Below, piece by piece: positions 27,891-37,912 of a stretch of 64,000 nt of DNA. Below the pieces are notes generated by a model. That model worked only from the letters and a program-made list of their open reading frames with translations, made no database searches and was not told the DNA's origin. Numbering within the stretch: the stretch's first letter is position 1; each line of letters opens with the position of its first letter. This DNA is from Rhizobium sp. P38BS-XIX (GTDB lineage: Bacteria > Pseudomonadota > Alphaproteobacteria > Rhizobiales > Rhizobiaceae): contig NZ_JABAIJ010000001.1 of the NCBI RefSeq assembly GCF_012641435.1, positions 124,001-188,000 on the forward strand, read 5' to 3'. The translations under genes were made by a program, and so were the position numbers.

Positions 27891-30800
27891 ATGCTTGCAA
27901 CCAGCGTATCGTTGGACGACAAATACACAGCTGAAGAAGGCCGCGTTTTCATGACTGGCCTGCAGACGCTGGTGCGGCTGCCGATGACCCAGATGCGCCG
28001 AGACCGCGCCGCGGGTCTCAATACGGCAGCGTTCATATCAGGGTATCGCGGCTCGCCGCTCGGTGGCTATGACCAGCAGCTTCTGAAAGCCAAGGCTTAC
28101 CTGGACGCGTACGATGTCACGTTCCAGCCCGGGATTAATGAGGATCTTGCGGCAACGGCGGTCTGGGGCTCGCAGCAGGTCGGTCTTTCCCCCGGCGCTC
28201 GCAAGGACGGCGTGCTTGGCATCTGGTACGGCAAAGGCCCCGGTGTCGACCGTTCGGGCGACGTACTGAAGCATGGCAATGCCGCCGGCACCTCCAGACA
28301 CGGTGGCGTCCTCTGCATTGCCGGCGACGATCACTCCGCGAAATCCTCGACCATCCCGCATCAGACCGATCATGATTTCATGTCGGCGGTCATCCCGGTT
28401 CTCTATCCCTCGTCCATCCATGAATTCCTGGAATACGGCCTGCTCGGTATCGCCATGTCGCGCTATTCCGGCTGCTGGGTCGGCATGAAATTCATTGCCG
28501 ACACCATCGAAACGACGGCGGCCGTCGATCTTTCCGGCGAGCACCGGCAATTCGTGCTTCCGACTGACTTCGAGATGCCGCCCGGCGGCCTCAATCTGCG
28601 CTGGCCCGATCCGCCGCTGATGCAGGATGATCGCCTGCAGACTTACAAAGCCTACGCGGCGATTGCCTTTGCGCGCGCCAATCGCGTCGACGAAGTCACG
28701 CATGATGTGCCCAATGCCCGGTTCGGCATCATCTCGTCAGGCAAGGCCTACGAGGATGTGCTGCAGGCATTGCGCGAACTCGAGATCGGCCCGAAGGAAA
28801 TGGCGGCGATCGGCCTGCGCATCCTCAAGGTGCGCATGCCATGGCCGCTGGAGCCGGAAGCAGTCCGGCATTTCTCCGAGGGGCTGGACGAAGTTCTCGT
28901 CGTGGAGGAGCGTCGCGAGATCATCGAAAACCAGATCAAGCAGCAGCTCTTCAATTGGCGCGCCGATGTGCGTCCGCGCATTGTCGGCAAGTTCGATGAA
29001 CACGACAAACCCTATCTCAGCCTGTCGGCGGCATTGACCGTCGGCGCGGTCGCGCGAGCCATAGCCGGGCGCATCGTCAAGCTCGATCTCGATCAGGGCC
29101 TGCATGATCGCATTGCCGCCAAGCTTGCCTATCTTGCCGAGCGCGGCCAGATCAGCCGCAGCCATGTCGCTCCGCTGAACCGCACTCCATTCTTCTGTTC
29201 GGGCTGTCCGCACAACACGTCCACCAAGGTTCCCGAGGGCAGCCGCGCCATCGCCGGCATCGGCTGCCACTACATGGTCACCTGGATGGATCGCAACACC
29301 GAGACGTTCACGCAGATGGGCGGCGAAGGCGTGCCTTGGACGGCGATCGCCCGTTACACCGACGAAAAGCACATGTTCGTCAATCTCGGCGACGGCACCT
29401 ATTTTCACTCCGGCATTCTCGCCATCCGCCAGTCCGTCGCCTCCAAGGTCAACGTTACCTACAAGCTGCTTTACAACGATGCTGTTGCCATGACCGGCGG
29501 CCAGCAGATCGACGGCTATCTGACGCCGCAACTGGTGACGAAGCAGCTGCACGATGAAGGCGTGAAGCCGATCTACCTGCTGTCGGACAATCCGGATGCC
29601 TATCGCGCTTCCGAACTGGCTCCGGGTGTCAAGGTTCTGCATCGCGACCATATCGATCAGGTGATGTTGACGCTGCGCGACACCGAAGGCTGTTCGGCGA
29701 TCGTTTATGTCCAGACCTGCGCGGCCGAGAAGCGCCGTCGCCGCAGCCGCGGCCTCATGGAAGATCCCGCCAAGCGCGTCTTCATCAACAAGGCGGTCTG
29801 CGAAGGCTGTGGCGATTGCTCGGTACAGTCCAACTGCATCTCAGTCGAACCGTTGGAGACCGAGTTCGGTCGCAAGCGCCAGATCAACCAGTCGAGCTGC
29901 AACAAGGATTTCTCCTGCGTCAAAGGCTTCTGCCCGTCCTTCGTGACCGTCCATGGCGGCAAGCGCCGCAAGCGCAAGGCGCTCGACCATGCTGAGATCG
30001 ACGTGCCGATGCCTGAAATTCCCGTCATCGGCGATCGGCCATGGAATATCGCGATTGCCGGCGTCGGTGGCACCGGCATCCTGACCATCGGCGCGATCCT
30101 CGGAATGGCCGCGCATCTGGATGGCAAGGTGCCGATGATCCTCGACATGGCTGGTCTCGCGCAGAAGGGCGGCGCGGTGATGAGCCATCTGCGCATCGGT
30201 CACAATCAGGCCGACGTCACCTCATCGCGCATCGTCAATGGTGGCGCGGACCTGCTCTTTGCCGCCGATGAAGTGGTGGGCGCCTCCAAGGATGCGATCA
30301 CGCTCTGCTCGTCAACGCGGACGACGGCAATCGTCAACACCGGCCTCATGCCGGTTGCCGATTTCGTCCGCAATCGCGATTTCGATTTCAAGGTCGGCTC
30401 GATACAGCATGCGATCGCCAAGACCGTCAGCGACCAATCGGTGTTCCTCGATTTCAATCGCGTTGCGACCGAAGTGACAGGCGACGCCATATCGACCAAT
30501 ATTCTGCTGACCGGCTTTGCCTGGCAGCGAGGCTTGCTGCCTCTTTCGCTGGAGGCGATCGAAAAGGCGATCGAGCTCAACGGCGTTGCGGTCAAGGCAA
30601 GCCTGTCCGCGTTCAAGTGGGGTCGCCTGCTGGCGTATGACCCGCAGGCTGTGCACGCCATGATGGCCGAGCCCGAAGCGGGCAGGACGCTTGCGGATAT
30701 GAGCCTCGAGGAGCTTATCAAGCATCGCAAGGCGCATCTGACCGCTTATCAGGACGTCGCCCTTGCCGAACGCTACGCAGCCTTCGTTGCCCACGCCAAT

Positions 30801-31373
30801 GCACTGGCGACAAGGGAGCGTCTTTCGGACAAGGTGCCCTTTGCTGTCGCCGTCACCTATGCGCGCGTTCTGGCCTACAAGGACGAATATGAGGTCGCGC
30901 GTCTTCTGACCGATCCTGCTTTCGAGGCGCATTTGCGCGATGAGATGGAAGGCGACTTCAAGCTGGCTCTCAACCTTGCTCCGCCTATCCTTGGCGGCAA
31001 GGATCCGAACGGTCGTCCGAGGAAGCGCGAGTTCGGCGCCTGGATCCTGCCAGTGCTCAGGGCGCTTGCGCCGATGAAGCGGCTGCGCGGTACGCCTCTC
31101 GATCCCTTCGGCTATATGGCGGAACGTCGCTTGGAGCGTCGCCTGATCACCGAATACGAAGGGATCGCCGCGCGGGTGCTTGCTGGCCTGCGCCACGACA
31201 ACGAAGCGGAAGCACTTGCCATCCTCACACTGTTCGATGAGATAAGAGGCTTCGGCCCTGTCAAGGAGGAAGCCGTCCGCAAGATCATGGTTGGCATCGC
31301 TGACAAGCTGAAGGCCTATGAGGCCTCTGAGGAAAAGCCGGCCAAGCAACCTGCGCCCGCCGATGCCGCATGA
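27891..31373 (+). CDS. Indolepyruvate ferredoxin oxidoreductase, fused alpha-beta
   Basis: A 1160-residue thiamine-diphosphate enzyme that oxidatively decarboxylates aryl- or branched-chain 2-oxo acids to acyl-CoAs with ferredoxin as acceptor. The N-terminal part is the transketolase-like region, with GYRGSPLGGYDQ near the start and GDGTYFHSG in the diphosphate domain. Cysteine clusters CSGCPHN, CEGCGDCSVQSNC and CVKGFC indicate iron-sulfur centres. A C-terminal 2-oxoacid:acceptor gamma-type domain starts at about VGGTGILTIGAILG. The start at 27891 has a strong GGGAGGAG site. It sits directly ahead of the leucine-degradation genes, so branched-chain substrates are possible. Confidence 0.9.
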   Translation: MLATSVSLDDKYTAEEGRVFMTGLQTLVRLPMTQMRRDRAAGLNTAAFISGYRGSPLGGYDQQLLKAKAYLDAYDVTFQPGINEDLAATAVWGSQQVGLSPGARKDGVLGIWYGKGPGVDRSGDVLKHGNAAGTSRHGGVLCIAGDDHSAKSSTIPHQTDHDFMSAVIPVLYPSSIHEFLEYGLLGIAMSRYSGCWVGMKFIADTIETTAAVDLSGEHRQFVLPTDFEMPPGGLNLRWPDPPLMQDDRLQTYKAYAAIAFARANRVDEVTHDVPNARFGIISSGKAYEDVLQALRELEIGPKEMAAIGLRILKVRMPWPLEPEAVRHFSEGLDEVLVVEERREIIENQIKQQLFNWRADVRPRIVGKFDEHDKPYLSLSAALTVGAVARAIAGRIVKLDLDQGLHDRIAAKLAYLAERGQISRSHVAPLNRTPFFCSGCPHNTSTKVPEGSRAIAGIGCHYMVTWMDRNTETFTQMGGEGVPWTAIARYTDEKHMFVNLGDGTYFHSGILAIRQSVASKVNVTYKLLYNDAVAMTGGQQIDGYLTPQLVTKQLHDEGVKPIYLLSDNPDAYRASELAPGVKVLHRDHIDQVMLTLRDTEGCSAIVYVQTCAAEKRRRRSRGLMEDPAKRVFINKAVCEGCGDCSVQSNCISVEPLETEFGRKRQINQSSCNKDFSCVKGFCPSFVTVHGGKRRKRKALDHAEIDVPMPEIPVIGDRPWNIAIAGVGGTGILTIGAILGMAAHLDGKVPMILDMAGLAQKGGAVMSHLRIGHNQADVTSSRIVNGGADLLFAADEVVGASKDAITLCSSTRTTAIVNTGLMPVADFVRNRDFDFKVGSIQHAIAKTVSDQSVFLDFNRVATEVTGDAISTNILLTGFAWQRGLLPLSLEAIEKAIELNGVAVKASLSAFKWGRLLAYDPQAVHAMMAEPEAGRTLADMSLEELIKHRKAHLTAYQDVALAERYAAFVAHANALATRERLSDKVPFAVAVTYARVLAYKDEYEVARLLTDPAFEAHLRDEMEGDFKLALNLAPPILGGKDPNGRPRKREFGAWILPVLRALAPMKRLRGTPLDPFGYMAERRLERRLITEYEGIAARVLAGLRHDNEAEALAILTLFDEIRGFGPVKEEAVRKIMVGIADKLKAYEASEEKPAKQPAPADAA

Positions 31374-31459
31374 TGGCACCGGCCAAAACTTGAAGCGGGC
31401 ATAAAGAGATATAGGTTCATACAGATCGCGCGTTCGGGATGATCGGGAGGATAAGCCGG

Positions 31460-32623
31460 ATGTTTGAAGGGGGATTGAACTTCGCGCTGGGAGAGGACAT
31501 CGAGGCGCTGCGTGAACAGGTGCGCCGCTTTGCTGCCAATCGTATCGCGCCGTTTGCCGACGAAATCGATCGCAACAACAGTTTCCCCATGCATCTGTGG
31601 CGGGAGATGGGTGATCTTGGGCTGCTGGGGATCACGGTCGATGAAGCCCTTGGCGGCTCCGGCCTCGGCTATCTCGCCCACACGGTGGCGATGGAGGAAA
31701 TCAGCCGCGCCTCGGCCTCGGTCGCTTTGAGCTACGGCGCTCATTCCAATCTCTGCGTCAACCAGATCCACCGCAACGGAACGATGGCGCAAAAGGAGCG
31801 CTATCTGCCGAAGCTGATTTCAGGCGAGCATGTCGGTGCCTTGGCAATGTCCGAGCCCGGCGCCGGTTCCGATGTGGTTTCGATGAAGCTGCATGCCGTG
31901 CGGCGTGGCGGCCACTATGTGCTGAACGGCAGCAAGATGTGGATCACCAACGGCCCGGATGCCGACGTACTCGTGGTATACGCCAAGACGTCTCCGGATG
32001 CCGGAGCGCGAGGGATTACCGCGTTCCTCGTTGAAAAGGGCTTTCCCGGCTTCTCCGTCGGCCAGAAGCTCGACAAGCTCGGCATGCGCGGTTCCAACAC
32101 CTCCGAGCTGATCTTCCTCGATTGTGAGGTGCCGGCGGAAAATGTGCTGGGTCAGGTCGATGGCGGCGTGCGCGTGCTGATGTCCGGGCTTGATTATGAG
32201 CGTGTCGTACTGTCCGGCGGTCCCGTCGGCATCATGGCCGCCTGCATGGACGTGGTGCTGCCCTACATGCATGAGCGCAAGCAGTTCGGCCAGTCGATCG
32301 GCGAGTTCCAGCTGATGCAGGGCAAGCTTGCCGACATGTATGTGACGATGAATGCCGCGCGCGCCTATGTCTATGCGGTTGCTGCCGCCTGCGATCGCGG
32401 CGAGACGACCCGTAAGGATGCCGCCGGCTGCATTCTCTATTCCGCCGAAAAGGCGACAGGGTTGGCGCTAGAATGCATCCAGGCGCTCGGTGGCAACGGC
32501 TATACCAATGACTATCCCGCCGGCCGGCTGCTGCGTGATGCCAAGCTTTACGAGATCGGTGCCGGCACCTCCGAAATCCGACGCATGCTGATCGGCCGCG
32601 AACTGTTCGGCGAAACCGCCTGA
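31460..32623 (+). CDS. ivd: Isovaleryl-CoA dehydrogenase
   Basis: A 387-residue FAD acyl-CoA dehydrogenase, the third step of leucine breakdown (isovaleryl-CoA to 3-methylcrotonyl-CoA). Family signatures are [15 protein letters not shown] and the C-terminal [33 protein letters not shown]. The catalytic glutamate is at the isovaleryl-specific position, E247 in [13 protein letters not shown], which separates it from short- and medium-chain enzymes. ATG 31460 follows a GGGAGG site. It is followed directly by mccB. Confidence 0.95.
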   Translation: MFEGGLNFALGEDIEALREQVRRFAANRIAPFADEIDRNNSFPMHLWREMGDLGLLGITVDEALGGSGLGYLAHTVAMEEISRASASVALSYGAHSNLCVNQIHRNGTMAQKERYLPKLISGEHVGALAMSEPGAGSDVVSMKLHAVRRGGHYVLNGSKMWITNGPDADVLVVYAKTSPDAGARGITAFLVEKGFPGFSVGQKLDKLGMRGSNTSELIFLDCEVPAENVLGQVDGGVRVLMSGLDYERVVLSGGPVGIMAACMDVVLPYMHERKQFGQSIGEFQLMQGKLADMYVTMNAARAYVYAVAAACDRGETTRKDAAGCILYSAEKATGLALECIQALGGNGYTNDYPAGRLLRDAKLYEIGAGTSEIRRMLIGRELFGETA

Positions 32624-32657
32624 TTTCGAATTCCATTTCACTGATCGGCGAGGCCGC

Positions 32658-34265
32658 ATGACCGTCCTGAAATCAGAGATATCGACGCACACGGATCGCT
32701 TCCGCGACAATCGCGCCGCCATGCTGGAGGCGATCGGTGTCGCCGAGACGGCGGCGTTGCAGGCGGCCGAAGGCGGCGGCCCACAGGCGCGTGAGCGGCA
32801 TGTCAGCCGAGGCAAGATGCTGCCGCGCGATCGTGTCGCCGGCTTGATCGATCCCGCCACGCCGTTTCTAGAGATCGGAGCGACGGCCGCGCATGGTCTT
32901 TATGGCGGCGATGCGCCGGGTGCCGGCCTGATCGCCGGCATCGGCCGGGTTTCCGGCCATGACTGCATGATCGTCTGCAACGACGCCACGGTCAAAGGCG
33001 GGACCTACTACCCGATCACCGTGAAGAAGCATCTTCGGGCGCAGGAGATTGCGGCGGAAAACAACCTTCCCTGCATCTATCTCGTCGATTCCGGCGGGGC
33101 CAATCTGCCGAACCAGGACGAGGTCTTTCCGGATCGCGATCATTTTGGCCGCATTTTCTACAACCAGGCCAACATGTCTGCATCAGGCATTCCGCAGATC
33201 GCCGTCGTCATGGGCTCCTGCACGGCAGGCGGCGCCTATGTGCCCGCCATGTCGGACGAAACGATCATCGTCGAAAAGCAGGGAACGATCTTTCTCGCCG
33301 GTCCGCCGCTCGTCAAGGCGGCGACGGGCGAGGTCGTCTCGGCCGAGGATCTCGGCGGCGGCGATGTCCATACACGCCTCTCCGGCGTTGCCGATCATCT
33401 GGCGCGTGACGATGCCCATGCCCTTGCGCTCGCTCGGCAGGCAGTCGCAAACCTCAATCGCCGCAAGCCCGAGGGTGTCGAGCTTCGCAAGCCCGAAGCG
33501 CCGCTCTACGATCCAGAAGAAATACCGGGCATCATCCCCTCGGATCTGCGCACACCCTATGACGTGCGTGAGGTGATCGCGCGCACGGTGGACGGTTCCC
33601 GCTTCGACGAGTTCAAGGCGCGATACGGCACGACGTTGGTCTGCGGCTTCGCTCATATCCACGGCATTCCCGTCGGCATCATCGCCAACAACGGCGTCCT
33701 GTTCTCTGAATCGGCGTTGAAGGGCGCGCATTTCGTCGAGCTTTGCTCGCAGCGCAAGATTCCGCTGGTTTTCCTGCAGAACATCACCGGCTTCATGGTT
33801 GGCCGGAAGTACGAGACCGAAGGCATCGCCAAGAACGGCGCCAAGCTGGTGACGGCTGTCGCCACGACCAGGGTCCCGAAGGTGACGATGTTGATCGGCG
33901 GCTCCTTCGGAGCAGGCAATTACGGCATGGCCGGTCGCGCCTATTCGCCGCGCTTCCTCTGGACATGGCCCAACAGCCGGATTTCCGTCATGGGCGGAGA
34001 GCAGGCGGCGGGCGTGCTCGCCACTGTGCGCGGGGAATCGCTGGCGCGTGCCGGCAAACCCTGGACGGCAGAGGAAGAGGCCGCCTTCAAGGCGCCCACG
34101 CTCAGGATGTTCGAAACCCAAAGCCACCCGCTCTACGCCTCGGCCCGCCTCTGGGACGACGGCATCATCGACCCGCGCAGGAGCCGCGATGTGCTGGCTC
34201 TGTCGCTTTCGGCAGCACTCAACGCGCCGATCGAAGACACGCGCTTCGGTCTGTTCAGGATGTGA
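32658..34265 (+). CDS. mccB: Methylcrotonyl-CoA carboxylase, carboxyltransferase subunit
   Basis: A 535-residue carboxyltransferase (beta) subunit that moves the carboxyl group from carboxybiotin to 3-methylcrotonyl-CoA. Typical patterns are [46 protein letters not shown] and [14 protein letters not shown]. These place it in the MCC group rather than propionyl-CoA carboxylase. The mccA start codon comes seven bases after its stop. It acts as a complex with the biotin subunit next door. Confidence 0.96.
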   Translation: MTVLKSEISTHTDRFRDNRAAMLEAIGVAETAALQAAEGGGPQARERHVSRGKMLPRDRVAGLIDPATPFLEIGATAAHGLYGGDAPGAGLIAGIGRVSGHDCMIVCNDATVKGGTYYPITVKKHLRAQEIAAENNLPCIYLVDSGGANLPNQDEVFPDRDHFGRIFYNQANMSASGIPQIAVVMGSCTAGGAYVPAMSDETIIVEKQGTIFLAGPPLVKAATGEVVSAEDLGGGDVHTRLSGVADHLARDDAHALALARQAVANLNRRKPEGVELRKPEAPLYDPEEIPGIIPSDLRTPYDVREVIARTVDGSRFDEFKARYGTTLVCGFAHIHGIPVGIIANNGVLFSESALKGAHFVELCSQRKIPLVFLQNITGFMVGRKYETEGIAKNGAKLVTAVATTRVPKVTMLIGGSFGAGNYGMAGRAYSPRFLWTWPNSRISVMGGEQAAGVLATVRGESLARAGKPWTAEEEAAFKAPTLRMFETQSHPLYASARLWDDGIIDPRRSRDVLALSLSAALNAPIEDTRFGLFRM

Positions 34266-34272
34266 GGCGCCG

Positions 34273-36261
34273 ATGTTTTCAAAGATATTGATCGCCAATC
34301 GCGGAGAAATCGCCTGCCGGGTCATTCGTACGGCGAAGCGCCTGGGTATCCGGACGGTAGCGGTCTATTCCGATGCCGATAGGGATGCCTTGCATGTGGC
34401 GCTGGCCGACGAGGCCGTTCACATCGGCCCGGCAGCCGCGAGCGACAGCTATCTTTCGAAGGAAAAGATCATCGCGGCAGCGAAGCGGACCGGCGCGGAG
34501 GCCATCCACCCCGGTTATGGGTTTCTCTCGGAGAATGCCGGTTTTGCCGAAGCCGTCGAAGCGGACGGCCTGGTCTTCATCGGTCCGTCGCCGGCCTCCA
34601 TCCGGGCCATGGGCCTCAAGGATGCCGCCAAGGCGCTGATGGAGAAGGCAGGCGTCCCCGTCGTTCCCGGCTATCACGGCGATGGGCAGGAGGCCAGCTT
34701 TCTTGCCGAGCAGGCGGCTGCTATCGGCTTCCCCGTTCTTATCAAGGCGCGGGCGGGCGGCGGCGGCAAGGGCATGCGCCGTGTCGACCGGCCGGAGGAT
34801 TTCGGCGTGTCTCTGGAAGCGGCAAAGCGCGAGGCGAAATCCGCCTTCGGCGACGACGCCGTGCTGATCGAGAAATATCTGATCAAGCCGCGCCATATCG
34901 AGATCCAGGTCTTCGGCGACAGCCAGGGCAATGTCGTGCATCTCTTCGAGCGCGACTGCTCGCTGCAACGCCGGCATCAGAAGGTGATCGAGGAGGCCCC
35001 GGCGCCGGGCATGACTGCGGAAATGCGCAGCGCCATGGGCGAAGCGGCTGTTCGCGCCGCCCGCGCCATCGATTATCGCGGCGCCGGCACCGTCGAATTC
35101 ATTGCCGATGTCTCCGACGGCCTGTCGCCGGATCGCTTCTTCTTCATGGAGATGAACACGCGGCTGCAGGTGGAACATCCCGTCACCGAGGCGATCGCCG
35201 GCGTCGACCTGGTGGAATGGCAGTTGCGGGTCGCCAGTGGCGAACCGTTGCCGAAGATCCAGGACGAACTCACCATCAACGGCTGGGCCTTCGAAGCGCG
35301 CATCTATGCCGAAGATCCGGCACGCGGCTTCCTTCCGGCGACCGGCACGCTCGCGCGCGTACGCTTTCCAGAAAGTGATGTTCGCATCGATGCGGGCGTG
35401 CGCGAGGGCGATAGCATCACCCCGCATTATGATCCATTGATCGCCAAGCTGACGGTTCACGCACCGGATCGGGCCGCCGCCCTTGCCAAACTCACAGGAG
35501 GGCTCGAGCGGACGCAGGTCGCAGGAACCATAACCAATCTCGATTTTCTCGTTCGGTTGAGCCGCCAGCCGGACTTCGCCGCCGGCTCTCCCGATACGGG
35601 ATTGATCGACCGGGACATGGAGGTGCTGACCTCCGTACAACAGCCTGGCGATACGGCCCTTGCCATCGCCGCTATGGTCGAGGCAGGCGGTTTTGCGCCA
35701 TCCGTCGGCAGCGACCCGTGGCTTTCGCTTGGCGCCTGGCAGATCTGGGGGCAATCAAGCCGTCCTGTCACGCTGCATTTTGCCGAGGATCAAAGGAATG
35801 TTCGGGTGATCGCAAAGGCACCGTCGCTCTTCGACATTGTCTTCGATGACCGCTCCATTTCCGTGCGCCTTCTCGAGAATGATGGCGTCTCCCGACGCGT
35901 CGAGATCGACGGCCGGCAAACCCATGTCGATCTTTTCGAGACATCCTCAGGCGTGACGCTTTTCCTGGATGGGCACACACATCAATTCCATCGCCTTGAT
36001 CCGCTCGATGGCGGCGAGGAGGCGGCGAGCGGCGGCGATCGCGTGATTGCGCCGATGCCGGGCCTCGTCAAGATCGTGCGTGTGCGTGAGGGCGATGCCG
36101 TGTCCAAGGGACAGGCGCTGATCGTCATGGAAGCCATGAAGATGGAGCTGACCTTGTCCGCCGCCCGGGATGGCATCGTGGAAAGCCTGCATGTCGGCGA
36201 GGGCGATCAGACCAGCGAAAGCGCCGTGCTTCTGTCGCTTCGGCCGGAGGATGCGACATGA
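34273..36261 (+). CDS. mccA: Methylcrotonyl-CoA carboxylase, biotin subunit
   Basis: A 662-residue alpha subunit. The biotin carboxylase part starts FSKILIANRGEIACRVIRTA, has the ATP-grasp loop KARAGGGGKGMR and MEMNTRLQVEHPVTE. A linker is followed by the biotin carrier domain with biotinyl lysine K623 in VMEAMKMEL. An in-frame upstream extension overlaps mccB and is not real. Its stop overlaps the hmgL start by four bases (ATGA), so the genes are coupled. Confidence 0.96.
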   Translation: MFSKILIANRGEIACRVIRTAKRLGIRTVAVYSDADRDALHVALADEAVHIGPAAASDSYLSKEKIIAAAKRTGAEAIHPGYGFLSENAGFAEAVEADGLVFIGPSPASIRAMGLKDAAKALMEKAGVPVVPGYHGDGQEASFLAEQAAAIGFPVLIKARAGGGGKGMRRVDRPEDFGVSLEAAKREAKSAFGDDAVLIEKYLIKPRHIEIQVFGDSQGNVVHLFERDCSLQRRHQKVIEEAPAPGMTAEMRSAMGEAAVRAARAIDYRGAGTVEFIADVSDGLSPDRFFFMEMNTRLQVEHPVTEAIAGVDLVEWQLRVASGEPLPKIQDELTINGWAFEARIYAEDPARGFLPATGTLARVRFPESDVRIDAGVREGDSITPHYDPLIAKLTVHAPDRAAALAKLTGGLERTQVAGTITNLDFLVRLSRQPDFAAGSPDTGLIDRDMEVLTSVQQPGDTALAIAAMVEAGGFAPSVGSDPWLSLGAWQIWGQSSRPVTLHFAEDQRNVRVIAKAPSLFDIVFDDRSISVRLLENDGVSRRVEIDGRQTHVDLFETSSGVTLFLDGHTHQFHRLDPLDGGEEAASGGDRVIAPMPGLVKIVRVREGDAVSKGQALIVMEAMKMELTLSAARDGIVESLHVGEGDQTSESAVLLSLRPEDAT

Positions 36262-37127
36262 GCGAGAAGCCTTCCAACCACGTGACCATTGTTGAAATGG
36301 CACCGCGCGACGGCCTGCAGAATGAGAAGCAGTCGGTCGATACCGCCCGTAAGATCGAGCTGGTGGACCGGCTCTCCGATTGCGGCTTCGAGCGCATCGA
36401 GGTTACGAGCTTTGTCAGTCCGAAATGGGTGCCGCAGCTTGCCGATGCCGCCGCCGTCATGGCCGGAATAGAGCGGCGTCCGGGTGTTCGCTACGCAGCG
36501 CTGGCGCCCAACATGCAGGGGTTCGAAGCAGCGCTTGCGGCCGACGCCGATGAGGCGGCGATCTTTGCGTCCGCGTCCGAAACCTTTTCGATGCGCAATA
36601 TCAACTGCTCGATTGCCGAAAGTATCGAGCGCTTCCGACCGGTTGCCGCGGCCAGCCGGGATCGTGGCGTTCCTTTGCGCGGTTATGTCAGCTGTATCGT
36701 CGAGTGCCCCTATGAGGGTGCTGTGCCGCCGCAGAATGTTGTCAGTGTCGCATGGCAGCTGCGTGCGCTTGGCTGCTACGAAATCAGCCTTGGCGATACG
36801 ATCGGCAAAGGCTCGCCTGAAGCCGTCGACCGTATGCTCGCCGCAGTGCTGGGCGAACTGCCCGCCATGGTGCTGGCAGGACATTTTCACGATACGTCGG
36901 GTCGCGCGCTGGAGAATATTGCCGTTGCCCTGGAGCGCGGCCTGCGCGTCTTCGATGCGTCGGCAGGCGGTCTTGGCGGCTGCCCTTTTGCCCCAGGCGC
37001 CAAGGGAAATGTCGATACCGTCGCGGTCTGCGACTATCTGGAGGCACAGGGTTACGAAACCGGTCTCGACAAAGACAAGCTTGAAATGGCCGCCGCCTTT
37101 GCCCGTAGCCTCAGGAGTGCGTCATGA
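36258..37127 (+). CDS. hmgL: Hydroxymethylglutaryl-CoA lyase
   Basis: A 289-residue TIM-barrel lyase that splits HMG-CoA into acetyl-CoA and acetoacetate, the last step of leucine breakdown. The N-terminal EMAPRDGLQNE binds substrate and metal, AGHFHDTSGRA supplies metal histidines, and GGLGGCPFAPGAKGN holds the catalytic cysteine. It overlaps both neighbours by four bases (ATGA junctions). The symbol mvaB is also used. Confidence 0.95.
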   Translation: MSEKPSNHVTIVEMAPRDGLQNEKQSVDTARKIELVDRLSDCGFERIEVTSFVSPKWVPQLADAAAVMAGIERRPGVRYAALAPNMQGFEAALAADADEAAIFASASETFSMRNINCSIAESIERFRPVAAASRDRGVPLRGYVSCIVECPYEGAVPPQNVVSVAWQLRALGCYEISLGDTIGKGSPEAVDRMLAAVLGELPAMVLAGHFHDTSGRALENIAVALERGLRVFDASAGGLGGCPFAPGAKGNVDTVAVCDYLEAQGYETGLDKDKLEMAAAFARSLRSAS

Positions 37128-37912
37128 CATCGCAAACGATCCGTATCACCACCGACGAGCGCGGTGTCGCCCATCTGATGCTGGCTCGCCCGGAAAAGCA
37201 CAATGCCCTGTCGGCCGAGATGATCGATGACGTCACGAACGCAACGCGCGAGCTGGCCCAGGACAGTGCCGTCCGGGTCGTGGTGCTCACCGGCGAGGGA
37301 GCAAGCTTCTGCTCCGGCGGCGATCTCGGTTGGATGCGCGCGCAGTTCGACGCTACGCGCGATGGGCGCATTGCAGAAGCTCGCCGGCTCGCCATGCTGT
37401 TCAAGGCGCTGAACGAGTTGCCGAAGCCGCTGATCGCCCGCGTCCACGGCAACGCCTTTGGCGGCGGTATCGGCATCCTGAGCGTCTGCGACATGGTGAT
37501 CTCGGCATCGACGGCGCGCTTCGGCCTGACGGAAGTGCGCCTCGGCATCATCCCGGCAACGATCAGCCCCTATGTCGTTGCCCGGATCGGGGAGACGAAC
37601 GCCCGCCCGCTTTTCCTTTCCGGCAAGATCATCGATGCGTGGCAGGCGCATGCGACAGGTCTCCTGTCACGCGTCGTCGCGGAAGAGGCGCTCGATGAGG
37701 CCGTGGAAGCCGAAGTCCGCCATTTCCTGGCGGCATCTCCGCAGGCGGCCGCCCGCGCGAAGGTTCTGGCCCGCTCGGTCGGCAGGCCGATCACCGATGG
37801 CATGATCGATCACGTCGTCGAGCAACTGGCGGATGCGTGGGAAACGGAGGAGGCGAAGGAGGGTATTACCGCCTTCTTCGAAAAACGGCAGCCAAGCTGG
37901 CGAATGGCCTAA
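37124..37912 (+). CDS. liuC: Methylglutaconyl-CoA hydratase-type enoyl-CoA hydratase
   Basis: A 262-residue crotonase-fold enzyme. Oxyanion-hole segments are GASFCSGGDLGWM and GNAFGGGIGILSVCD, and the catalytic-glutamate region is FGLTEVRLGIIPATISPYV. In the mcc operon it is expected to hydrate 3-methylglutaconyl-CoA to HMG-CoA, filling the one step otherwise missing between MCC and HmgL; the assignment rests on this context. Its last four bases overlap the end of the convergent beta-helix gene. Confidence 0.88.
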   Translation: MTSQTIRITTDERGVAHLMLARPEKHNALSAEMIDDVTNATRELAQDSAVRVVVLTGEGASFCSGGDLGWMRAQFDATRDGRIAEARRLAMLFKALNELPKPLIARVHGNAFGGGIGILSVCDMVISASTARFGLTEVRLGIIPATISPYVVARIGETNARPLFLSGKIIDAWQAHATGLLSRVVAEEALDEAVEAEVRHFLAASPQAAARAKVLARSVGRPITDGMIDHVVEQLADAWETEEAKEGITAFFEKRQPSWRMA

